Source: Terriglobia bacterium
Lineage (GTDB): Bacteria; Acidobacteriota; Terriglobia; JAIQFV01
Assembly (NCBI GenBank): GCA_020073085.1
Contig: JAIQFV010000031.1
Span: 1-41,345, forward strand
Direction of reading: 5' to 3'
DNA length: 41,345 nt
The notes below the pieces were generated by a model. The model searched no databases and was not told the DNA's origin. It saw only the letters and a list, made by a program, of their open reading frames with translations. A program made the translations under genes and the position numbers. Every line of letters begins with the position of its first letter. Within the stretch, counting starts at the first letter, position 1. Shown here one piece after another: positions 7,948 through 15,376 of the stretch.

Positions 7948-7970
7948 GAATGTTGAGTTGAAAGTCAACA
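7948..7970 (-). promoter_or_regulatory. 23-bp operator candidate, copy 2 (inverted)
   Basis: A perfect reverse complement of 6816-6838, located 12 bp after the peptidase stop and 134 bp before DUF3892. A TTGACA hexamer lies at 7941-7946 directly beside it, but no good -10 follows at 17 bp. It could let the XRE protein control downstream genes or serve in looping with copy 1. Confidence 0.6.
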
Positions 7971-8104
7971 GCAAATCACATCCAAGAGGGCGACAGCCAC
8001 CTGGACGAACCCGGTTCCAGGTGCATTCCGTCAAGGAACGCGGACGCCCTTGGAGGATAGACGGTTCTCGCAGCCAAAAAAACCCAAACAGAAAGGAAAT
8101 TCGA

Positions 8105-8410
8105 ATGAAGGAATTTGAGATTACGTGTATCAATAAACCAGACCGTTCCAACACCCATGAGCACATCACATACATCGGCAATCTCGCTGGCCTTTGGCGT
8201 ATCTCTCGGGATGCGGCGATTCTGAGGATCGAATCGAAGCAGGAAGCTTTTTATACAGTCGATCGCTCCACCGGAAACAAAGTCTATATCGGCGTCGTCA
8301 GAGGGGATGGCAATAAAGCCGCCTACCTCAGGACATACTCCGATGGCAAATGGAAGGATAATCTACTGGCTCTGGATGATTGTACTGGTGCTTGTCGGAT
8401 CATCGGTTAG
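8105..8410 (+). CDS. DUF3892 family protein
   Basis: A 101-aa protein with EITCINKPDRSNTHEHITYIG, a W-x-I-S/T stretch, an IESKQEAFYTVD segment and a terminal DNLLALDDC, matching the layout of DUF3892 proteins. The function of that family is unknown to me; members are small single-domain proteins. ATG 8105 is preceded by AAAGGAAA. It sits between the second operator copy and the CBASS genes, on the same strand, and may be part of the regulated set. A strong hairpin follows it. Confidence 0.8.
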   Translation: MKEFEITCINKPDRSNTHEHITYIGNLAGLWRISRDAAILRIESKQEAFYTVDRSTGNKVYIGVVRGDGNKAAYLRTYSDGKWKDNLLALDDCTGACRIIG

Positions 8411-8422
8411 GCACGCGGCGGA

Positions 8423-8453
8423 GGTGGGGTCAGGTTTCGGCGCTGACCTCACC
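8423..8453 (+). terminator. Strong hairpin after DUF3892, no T tract
   Basis: GGTGGGGTCAG pairs with CTGACCTCACC (one G-T wobble) across a 9-nt loop. It lies 13 bp after the DUF3892 stop. Without a T run it may be a terminator-like structure or a REP-type palindrome of the GGGTCAGG family. Confidence 0.4.
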
Positions 8454-8632
8454 AACCCACTTTGATTCTGAAAAAAACCAGACCAGCTACCTAATTTTGT
8501 GGCTTCTACCAACGATAGGCAGATGGCTGGGCTCAGTTTTGCAAATTGGAGATTTCTGGCTGTTCCCAATTATCCTGATCCCAGGCCTTATGAGCGACGA
8601 GATTTTAGTATAACCGCTACTGGAGATATACT

Positions 8633-9505
8633 ATGCCAAGAACAATTGATGAAGGATTCCGGGACTTCCTAACAAAATTGACCCCAACCACTGTGGAGTC
8701 TGAGTCAGCCAAATTCCACCGCGCCTCCATTGAGGCTTGCTTGAAGAACAACTTTGGACTCAAGCGATTTGCCCGAATTGGATCATTTGGAAACGGCACG
8801 AGCATTTCGGGATACAGCGACGTTGATTATTTGGCCTGTCTGCCGACGGACCAACTCACTCTCCTATCTACCTCGTCTCTGACAAAAGTTCGAAACGCCC
8901 TTGAGGCTCGGTTTCCCGATACGGGGGTTACGGTAAATTGCCCTGCTGTTGCCGTCCCTTTTGGCTGGAGGAAAGCAGAGAGCACTGAAATTGTCCCCGC
9001 CGATCATGTCAACGAATGCAATGGCTTCAAAGTTTATGATATCGCAGACTGTGCGTCTGGGTGGATGAACGCCAGTCCAGATGCCCACAATGCTTATGTG
9101 AGATCGCTCGATGATAAGCTCGGTGGGAAAGTCAAGCCCCTCGTACGTTTTATCAAGGCTTGGAAGTATTACCGAAATGTTCCGATTTCTTCGTTTTATC
9201 TTGAGCTGCGCGTCGCAAAGTACGCGAGTAGTGAATCAGCAATAGTGTACGACATTGACGTTCAAAGAGTGCTTCGGCTTCTGTGGGATAATCAGCTCGC
9301 TGATATGCGGGATCCGATGGGCATTTCTGGCTATATTTCAGCCTGCAAATCCGACGCGTTACGCGAGGATGCTCTGTCGAAGCTGGAGACAGCGGTTACA
9401 CGAGCGGAGAAAGCCCGACAAGCGACGGGAATTGAGAACATTTCGATCGGATTTGATTGGTGGCGGCTTGTCTATGATAACGAATTTCCAACTTACTACT
9501 ACTGA
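8633..9505 (+). CDS. CBASS CD-NTase (SMODS-type cyclic oligonucleotide synthase)
   Basis: A 290-aa nucleotidyltransferase of the DNA polymerase beta superfamily. The active-site helix and strand read GSFGNGTSISGYSDVDYL (G50-S51, D63 and D65). A third acidic residue is likely E119 in TEIVPADH. The C-terminal helical part (KVKPLVRFIKAWKYY, SSFYLELRVAKY) is typical of the SMODS/OAS-like core. On phage infection such enzymes make a cyclic di- or trinucleotide that activates the adjacent effector. ATG 8633 has GGAG 8 bp upstream. The stop abuts the ATG of the S-4TM gene, so the two are coupled. The nucleotide product cannot be told from sequence by eye. Confidence 0.93.
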   Translation: MPRTIDEGFRDFLTKLTPTTVESESAKFHRASIEACLKNNFGLKRFARIGSFGNGTSISGYSDVDYLACLPTDQLTLLSTSSLTKVRNALEARFPDTGVTVNCPAVAVPFGWRKAESTEIVPADHVNECNGFKVYDIADCASGWMNASPDAHNAYVRSLDDKLGGKVKPLVRFIKAWKYYRNVPISSFYLELRVAKYASSESAIVYDIDVQRVLRLLWDNQLADMRDPMGISGYISACKSDALREDALSKLETAVTRAEKARQATGIENISIGFDWWRLVYDNEFPTYYY

Positions 9506-10408
9506 ATGAGCACGATTCTTATTGAACAGAACACCGAAAGACAACTGCAGCGATTGGGCGCCCAACGCCAACTCTACGGAACTGCAAAGAAAGTATTCAT
9601 CGCACAGTTGATTCTCGGCGGCCCCGTCGCGGTTGTAACAGCATTGCTTGTTGGGATATTCCCTAAGCTTAGAGGTTACACAGCGTTGTGGGGTATACTA
9701 GTGGTGCTCTCGGATATTGTGTGGTTCACCCCGTGGCAAAAACGCCTTCGAGATGCGGCGGCGCGAGTTCAAGAATCATTTGATTGCGATGTCTTATCGC
9801 TGCCTTGGAACTGTTTAAAGGCAGGCAATCGTCCGGATCCAGAACTAGTCAAGGAACGAAGTGAGAAGTACAAAAAATGGGCCGCAAAGCTGCCTCCTTT
9901 GACCAACTGGTATTCTTCGGCTATCGGGGATCTTCCATTACACATTGGTCGGCTAGCATGTCAGAGGTCGAATTGCTGGTGGGACTCAAAGCAGCGCAGG
10001 CGTTACGCGACGTGGGTGATTGCGATAGTTGTCACAGTCTTTACCCTGATGATTTGCCTCGCCATGGGGAATAAAATTACACTTGAAGATTTTATGTTGA
10101 AGGTCATTGCCCCACTTGGTCCGGCATTAATACTTGGGGTGCGCCAATTTACAGAACAGATGGAAGCGGCGGCGCGCTTGGATAACCTAAAGGAACATTC
10201 CGAGCAGATGTGGAATGACGCGCTGAGTGGAAAACCTGAAGCTGAAGTCACTGCGGGATCTCGCGGGCTCCAAGATGAAATTTGTGAAAACCGAAAGAAA
10301 AGTCCGCTCGTTTTTGACATAATCTATAAGCGGCTTCAGCGTGACTACGAAATGCAAATGAATTACGGAGTTGCCGAGTTGGTTGCGCAGGCAAAAAAGA
10401 ATCTTTAA
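9506..10408 (+). CDS. S-4TM family CBASS effector
   Basis: A 300-aa protein with four transmembrane helices: two near residues 28-48 and 54-74, two near 168-190 and 200-216. A cytosolic domain lies between the pairs (about 75-165), containing SFDCDVLSLPWN, a family hallmark. This matches the SMODS-associated 4TM effector, presumed to disrupt the inner membrane when it senses the CD-NTase product and thereby stop infection by cell death. The gene starts immediately after the CD-NTase stop with no separate ribosome site, so translation is coupled. No Cap2/Cap3 ancillary genes are present, so this is a minimal type I-like CBASS. Confidence 0.9.
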   Translation: MSTILIEQNTERQLQRLGAQRQLYGTAKKVFIAQLILGGPVAVVTALLVGIFPKLRGYTALWGILVVLSDIVWFTPWQKRLRDAAARVQESFDCDVLSLPWNCLKAGNRPDPELVKERSEKYKKWAAKLPPLTNWYSSAIGDLPLHIGRLACQRSNCWWDSKQRRRYATWVIAIVVTVFTLMICLAMGNKITLEDFMLKVIAPLGPALILGVRQFTEQMEAAARLDNLKEHSEQMWNDALSGKPEAEVTAGSRGLQDEICENRKKSPLVFDIIYKRLQRDYEMQMNYGVAELVAQAKKNL

Positions 10409-10476
10409 GTATATCGATCTGCCAGCTCACAGCAACTTCGGTGCATTAATCTGCTCCCCGGAGGACGCATGCGTTC

Positions 10477-10579
10477 GGGTCAGGCACCGACACTCAACAG
10501 TTCAAGAACTTCTTGCCCAAGAAGAAAGCCAAGTTCTTTTGTCTTTTCATCGCAAATGTCGAATGTGGGTGCCTGACCC
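10477..10579. repeat. GGGTCAGGCACC/GGTGCCTGACCC palindromic element
   Basis: GGGTCAGGCACC (10477-10488) and its exact inverse (10568-10579) delimit a 103-bp element in the 311-bp spacer 10409-10719. A smaller hairpin, ATTGGC/GCCAAT, follows at 10593-10609. No gene is supported in this spacer. Confidence 0.6.
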
Positions 10580-10719
10580 ATCGCTGTTCGTTATTGGCCA
10601 GTAGCCAATATATAGTGATAAGCAGGCAGGTCCAAATTGTGAATTCTGATCGTTCTAGACGTGGAAAATTGAAAATTTAGATCCGACCCTAAAAACCTAA
10701 TTATTAAACAAACCATTCA

Positions 10720-12474
10720 ATGAGCGTACTCACCCCAATGTCTGTAAATTCCAATTTACGCCTTTCTGGCAGGGCTCGCAAATCCACTGGTTCACATTAC
10801 ACCCCCTCGATCCTGTCTGATTTTGTTGCGCATCAGATTGTGGATGCTTGGGCGTCAAAGAAAAGTGCTCCTGAGGTCTGCATCCTTGATCCCGCAGTAG
10901 GCGACGGCGAGCTTCTTCATTCAATTATGCGGGAAGCATCAAACCAGATGGACTCGAAACTTCACATCTTTGGTTTTGAGACCAATGAGGCTGCCCTGAA
11001 TGCCGCTAAAGCGCGTATAAGGAAGTGTTTTCCCAAGGCCAGAATGTCCATGATGTGTGAAAGTTTTTTGGATTTTGTTTTGGAATCCTACGGTCTCACA
11101 AGACAGAACACTTTGTTTGAAAGAATGTCCGTAAACAAATTCGATTTGGTGATTGCTAATCCGCCATATGTTAGGACGCAAGTGATGGGTGCCAAGCGGG
11201 CGAGTGAACTGTCTCGGCGATTTAATCTCTCTGGGCGCGTTGACCTGTACTACGCATTCATACAAGGTATAGCAGCTACCTTGCGACCAGGCGGAATTGC
11301 TGGAATCATAGTATCGAATCGGTTTATGACTACGAAGTCAGGCGCGAGCATACGCGCTAGCATAAGAGAAGAGTTTGATATTTTACATGTATGGGATATG
11401 GGGGACACAAAGCTCTTCGAGGCTGCTGTCCTCCCGGCGGTCCTCCTCTTAAGAAAGAAAGATAAAACCGGAAATTCAGCAGTTTCTCTTTTTACCACGA
11501 TATATACGACGCGTTCAGAGGGGGAATCTCTGCATTGTGAATCGGTGATAGACGCGATTAATTGTGCCGGAATAGTCGATGTGAAAGGCGGCAAACGCTT
11601 CCTGGTTCAACACGGCAGTTTAGATTGTGGGTCGGGCGCGACTGGAGTATGGCGTATTGCGACTCCAAATTCCGACGCGTGGCTCGAACAGGTCGATCGC
11701 CATACATTTTGTACGTTTGGATATCTAGGTAAGGTCCGCGTAGGAGTGAAGACTTGCGCAGATAAAGTGTTTATTGGGTCCCACTGGGATCAACTTCCGG
11801 AAAACCGGAGACCGGAGCTTTTGCGACCACTGGCAACACACCACGTGGCTAGGCGGTTCAGAGCAATAGTGCCCGAGTTGCAGCAGCGCATTTTATATAC
11901 ACATGAGGTTGTCGGGGGTAAAAGAGTTGCGGTGGATCTCAAAAAGTATCCACGTACCGCGCAGTTTTTGAGACGATTTCGGGCCGAACTAGAAGCGCGA
12001 AAATATGTTCTGGATGCGGGGAGAAATTGGTACGAGATATGGGTACCTCAAGATCCGAATGCATGGACTTCTCCTAAGTTGGTTTTTCCAGACATTTCAG
12101 AAAGACCGACGTTTTGGATGGATCTCACCGGTTCCGTAGTAAACGGTGACTGCTATTGGCTGATGTGTGAAAATGTCGGACAGACTGAATTGCTCTGGCT
12201 TGCTCTGGCAGTGGCCAATTCTTCATTCATCGAAACTTACTATGATCACCGCTTTAATAATAAACTATATGCTGGTCGTAGACGATTCATTACACAGTAT
12301 GTCCAGGAGTTCCCTCTTCCATCCTGTGAGACCGATATCGGGAAGGAACTCATCGAAATTGCGAAAAGAATATATGAGTTGACACCATCGCGCGAGGCCT
12401 CGAGATTGGAGAGGCGACTGAACGATCTCGTGTGGTTCTCGTTTGGTTTCTCACTGAAAGAAACCAGTCGGTAG
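10720..12474 (+). CDS. Type II N6-adenine DNA methyltransferase (TaqI/Eco57I-like)
   Basis: A 584-aa modification enzyme. GSHYTPSILSDF near residue 25 and DPAVGDGELLHS (~54-65) form the SAM-binding motifs. IANPPYVRTQ (~146-155) is the catalytic NPPY of adenine-N6 methylases. The C-terminal part (LVFPDISERPTFWMD, GDCYWL, ANSSFIETYY, FITQYVQEFPLP) is the TaqI-like target recognition domain. It protects host DNA from the convergent endonuclease; the site is unknown. The reading frames overlap by 24 bp at their 3' ends. ATG 10720 has no ribosome site; ATG 10738 is an alternative. Confidence 0.92.
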   Translation: MSVLTPMSVNSNLRLSGRARKSTGSHYTPSILSDFVAHQIVDAWASKKSAPEVCILDPAVGDGELLHSIMREASNQMDSKLHIFGFETNEAALNAAKARIRKCFPKARMSMMCESFLDFVLESYGLTRQNTLFERMSVNKFDLVIANPPYVRTQVMGAKRASELSRRFNLSGRVDLYYAFIQGIAATLRPGGIAGIIVSNRFMTTKSGASIRASIREEFDILHVWDMGDTKLFEAAVLPAVLLLRKKDKTGNSAVSLFTTIYTTRSEGESLHCESVIDAINCAGIVDVKGGKRFLVQHGSLDCGSGATGVWRIATPNSDAWLEQVDRHTFCTFGYLGKVRVGVKTCADKVFIGSHWDQLPENRRPELLRPLATHHVARRFRAIVPELQQRILYTHEVVGGKRVAVDLKKYPRTAQFLRRFRAELEARKYVLDAGRNWYEIWVPQDPNAWTSPKLVFPDISERPTFWMDLTGSVVNGDCYWLMCENVGQTELLWLALAVANSSFIETYYDHRFNNKLYAGRRRFITQYVQEFPLPSCETDIGKELIEIAKRIYELTPSREASRLERRLNDLVWFSFGFSLKETSR

Positions 12475-13500
12475 CGGTATCTGAAGCTTTCTGTTCAATA
12501 CCATCCCTTCGAACCGGGTGAAGCGCGTAAAGAAAGCCTCTCCTGTAGTTAGATAAAAATGAGTCAGTGTAATAAAATTGCTCCTCGTGCTGGCATAAAA
12601 CAAAGCGTATCGGACGTCGCAGTGACGTATTTGCATCCCTCGAATGTTTGGAACGTCAAGAAGATCTCTACTATTGGGTAGCACGAGGCCCAGATCAATG
12701 GTGGGAGATGTTTGCAGTTTCACCTCCAAAAGCTGGTTACGAATGTCTGGGAAGCTGCCGTCATCTGCGTAGTGCAAATATCCGAGCTTCATGCATACGA
12801 GCCGGTGAAGTTGTCCCCCACGGTTTCGTTCTTGATCTGATCCAATATCAGAAAACCCTTGCCCGATTAGCTGGGAAAGCCGCTCATAGACCACACCGAT
12901 CGGAAGCAAGTCACTTGCGCTGGGGTGGTCAGTCGGACTCGGTTGGAAGACCGTGGGTGGGTTATGTGTGAGCAGACACGCCAGAAGGTTTTCTGTGTCC
13001 TGTTGAGTGACAAGTTCAGCTGGCTCCGAACGAGTGGTAAGGCGTGCCTGGTACTTCTGCGTCAAAGTTCCAGTGGTGTCTAATTTTGCTAATGCGTTAC
13101 CGCTGACCACTTTCACTCGTTCTATCCGATCATTCCCGGACACACGGATGATCACATATCGCCGGCCAGGATCCAATTCCTCGTTCCAGACTTGCAGGTT
13201 GTTCGATTTCTGAATGTAAGTGTCGAAGAGTTGGCCGAGAAATCGTGGATGGCTCTTTTTGAAAGAGGACGGTATGGGATAACCAAGGATTCGACATATC
13301 TTTTCCTTAACAACCTTTGATCGAGTTCTTAGCGGCAAACCGAAAAGAGGAGTGTTTCGCAACCCCTCGTTAAGGAGAACCTCCAATTCAGGAGACGGTA
13401 TCCAAAGGTCTGAACCCACCTCGATCTTGTCATAAATGGAAAGACCGCTTTTGCTGATTGCAGTAACAAAGCGCTTGGCAAGTTGGGAGTCACCGCTCAT
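12451..13500 (-). CDS. Type II restriction endonuclease, PD-(D/E)xK fold
   Basis: A 349-aa protein with FPDIRNQLLEVKLQTS, giving the PD-x6-E-x-K nuclease core (~residues 256-266). Placement between a controller gene and an adenine methylase identifies it as the restriction partner; I do not recognise its subfamily. ATG 13500 is preceded by GAGGTGA at good spacing. It is 7 bp downstream of the controller gene on the same strand, so the two are cotranscribed, the usual C-R order that delays the nuclease until methylation is complete. Its 3' end overlaps the methylase gene tail to tail. Confidence 0.85.
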   Translation of the reverse strand: MSGDSQLAKRFVTAISKSGLSIYDKIEVGSDLWIPSPELEVLLNEGLRNTPLFGLPLRTRSKVVKEKICRILGYPIPSSFKKSHPRFLGQLFDTYIQKSNNLQVWNEELDPGRRYVIIRVSGNDRIERVKVVSGNALAKLDTTGTLTQKYQARLTTRSEPAELVTQQDTENLLACLLTHNPPTVFQPSPTDHPSASDLLPIGVVYERLSQLIGQGFSDIGSDQERNRGGQLHRLVCMKLGYLHYADDGSFPDIRNQLLEVKLQTSPTIDLGLVLPNSRDLLDVPNIRGMQIRHCDVRYALFYASTRSNFITLTHFYLTTGEAFFTRFTRFEGMVLNRKLQIPLPTGFFQ

Positions 13501-13507
13501 TCCGGGC

Positions 13508-13735
13508 TCACCTCTTCGTCAAGAGATTGGGGACCGAGGTTCGTAGAGCGGTCGCAAGGTCAACCAAGGTACGCAATGTCACGTTGCGTTCTGAGCGTTC
13601 GACTGAGCCAATGTACGTTCTGTGCAGACCACATTTGCTAGCGAATTCTTCTTGCGAAAGATTCTTCTTACGACGGAATGCGCGCAAGTTCTCGGCGAGA
13701 ATATTTCGTAGTTCGAGGTCAAGGTTGTTATTCAT
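13508..13735 (-). CDS. Controller (C) protein of restriction-modification, XRE family
   Basis: A 75-aa one-domain HTH protein: RRKKNLSQEEFASKCGLHRTYIGSVERSERNVTLRTL. The GLHRTYIGSVERGERN-type recognition helix is characteristic of R-M controller proteins. As a dimer it would activate its own and the endonuclease promoter, with later repression. It is 7 bp upstream of the endonuclease gene. No ribosome site precedes its ATG, which is common for leaderless C genes. Confidence 0.9.
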   Translation of the reverse strand: MNNNLDLELRNILAENLRAFRRKKNLSQEEFASKCGLHRTYIGSVERSERNVTLRTLVDLATALRTSVPNLLTKR

Positions 13736-13802
13736 GGTCAGTCATGAGGTTTGGATTGAGGTGCTGATCGTCGTGGGTATAATTACAGCTGTGATGTCTC
13801 TG

Positions 13803-13820
13803 AGTCTACAGACTAGAAGT
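13803..13820 (-). promoter_or_regulatory. Candidate C-box upstream of the controller gene
   Basis: AGTCT-AC-AGACT (13803-13814) is a perfect palindrome overlapping ACT-AGA-AGT (13812-13820). C-boxes are typically built from ACT/AGT half-sites. It lies 68 bp upstream of the C gene start. Confidence 0.35.
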
Positions 13821-13877
13821 AGCATAAACACGAGGCCTATGGATTGAGCACAAATATAGTGTCCGGAGAGCTAAACC

Positions 13878-14957
13878 ATGAGAAAAAGGATCCTCCTGCT
13901 TTTTTTATTACTTCTTCACTGTTCGGCTGGGGTTGCAGCCAACCATCCCACACCCGTTCAGGGCGACTTCACGATCAAGAATTACGAGTTTGAGAGTGCG
14001 GAGACCCTGCCGTTGTTGAAGCTGCATTACCGGACGCTGGGCACTCCGGTCCGCGATGAAAAAGGAATAATCCGCAATGCGGTGCTGATCCTGCATGGAA
14101 CCGGCGGGGCGGGGACACAGTTCTTGACCGACACGTTTGCCGGCGTGCTGTTCGGGCCGGGACAACTGCTCGATGCCACCAAGTATTTCATCATCCTGCC
14201 CGACAACGTCGGCCACGGGCAGTCGACGAAGCCCAGCGATGGAATGCACGCGCGCTTTCCTCATTACGGCTACCACGACATGGTGGTCCTCCAGCACCGG
14301 CTCCTGACCGAAGGCCTGGGGGTAAACCATCTCCGCCTGGTGATGGGCACCTCGATGGGCGGGATGCACGCGTGGATGTGGGGGGAGATGTACCCGGACT
14401 TCATGGACGCGCTGATGCCGCTCGCCAGCCTGCCTGTCCAGATCGCGGGCCGCAATCGCATGACCCGCCGCATGGTCCTCGATTCCATCCGAAACGATCC
14501 CGAATGGAAAAACGGGGAATACAAGACCCAACCACGCGGCTTGACGAGCGCCATTTACACGATGATCTTTATGACCAGCACTCCGCTGTACTGGCAGAAC
14601 CAGGCGCCTACCCTTCCGGAGGCTGACAAGATGTTTGACGACCTGGTGAAGCTGCGTCTTTCCCGTACCGACGCCAACGATATGCTGTACCAGTTCGACG
14701 CGTCACGCGACTATGATCCGTCGCCACAGCTCGAAGCGATCAAAGCGCCGCTCCTCGCCATCAACTCCGCCGACGATCAGGTGAATCCGCCGGAGCTGGG
14801 CATTGCCGAACAGCAAATCAAGCGCGTGAAACGGGGGCGGTTCGTTTTGATTCCGATCAGCGATAGGACTCGGGGACACGGGACTCACTCGCTGCCAGAA
14901 GTTTGGAAGGATCATCTTGAGGCGCTATTAAGAGAATCCGGCAAGAGGGGCGAGTGA
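13878..14957 (+). CDS. Secreted alpha/beta-hydrolase, MetX (homoserine acetyltransferase)-like
   Basis: A 359-aa protein with a clear signal peptide (MRKRILLLFLLLLHCSAGVAA). The hydrolase core shows HGTGG (oxyanion loop, ~73-77), GTSMGG with nucleophile S159, an Asp in NSADDQVNPPE and a His in TRGHGTHSLP. LPDNVGHGQSTKPSDG is typical of the MetX-like branch. Because it is exported, acyltransfer to homoserine is unlikely and an esterase or other hydrolase role is inferred. ATG 13878 has GGAGAG 8 bp upstream. Its last ~12 codons are duplicated 300 bp downstream. Confidence 0.88.
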   Translation: MRKRILLLFLLLLHCSAGVAANHPTPVQGDFTIKNYEFESAETLPLLKLHYRTLGTPVRDEKGIIRNAVLILHGTGGAGTQFLTDTFAGVLFGPGQLLDATKYFIILPDNVGHGQSTKPSDGMHARFPHYGYHDMVVLQHRLLTEGLGVNHLRLVMGTSMGGMHAWMWGEMYPDFMDALMPLASLPVQIAGRNRMTRRMVLDSIRNDPEWKNGEYKTQPRGLTSAIYTMIFMTSTPLYWQNQAPTLPEADKMFDDLVKLRLSRTDANDMLYQFDASRDYDPSPQLEAIKAPLLAINSADDQVNPPELGIAEQQIKRVKRGRFVLIPISDRTRGHGTHSLPEVWKDHLEALLRESGKRGE

Positions 14958-15215
14958 GAAAATCCAAATTCCAAAGTCCAAAGTCCAAAGTCCAAAGTCC
15001 AAAGTCCAAATAAAATCCAAAGTCCAAAGTCCAAAGTCCAAATAAAATCCAAATTCCAAAGTCCAAAGTCCAAATAAAATCCACCATCCAAGTGAAACCC
15101 AAATTCCAATCCACGGCGGCGGACAAATTCCAAATGGAACCCAAAGTCCAAAAGCCAAAATCCTCGGCGGCGGACGAATTCCAAATAAAACCCAAAGTCC
15201 AAAAGCCAAAAGGCA
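14958..15215. repeat. Heptanucleotide (AAAGTCC)n tract with a 51-bp double unit
   Basis: Starting right after the hydrolase stop, units of AAAGTCC and variants (AAATTCC, AAATAAAATCC) are repeated some 20 times. Nested inside, a 51-bp unit beginning CGGCGGCGGAC occurs at 15114 and again at 15165. The whole spacer to 15376 contains no supported gene; open frames across it are products of the heptad periodicity. Confidence 0.85.
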
Positions 15216-15376
15216 AAATCCATTCAAGCGTAAATTGGGAGGTTTATTAAGAGAATCCGTCAAAAAAAGGGGAAAGTGAGAAATTCCAAAAGCCGGCCTA
15301 CAAACAAAACCCAGACTTCAGGCGCCTGAATCCGATCAGCCTTCCGTACCTCGGACTTGGATTCTGGTGAGTTGGA

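Noticed and set aside
6816-7970. XRE-ImmA cassette as a transposon with 23-bp terminal repeats
   Set aside because: No target-site duplication or transposase. The repeat is itself a palindrome over a promoter, so an operator is the better reading, though not proven.
7808-8104. Extended start for the DUF3892 gene
   Set aside because: The extension overlaps the peptidase gene and operator in another frame; the family begins at the ATG 8105, which has its own AAAGGAAA.
13734-13847. 37-residue frame with a hydrophobic helix, divergent to the controller gene
   Set aside because: It has no ribosome site and overlaps the region where the controller promoter and C-box should be; length alone is not evidence.
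14857-15263. Minus-strand ORFs of W-T-L-D-F-G type repeats
   Set aside because: Translations of the heptanucleotide tract in several frames, not proteins.
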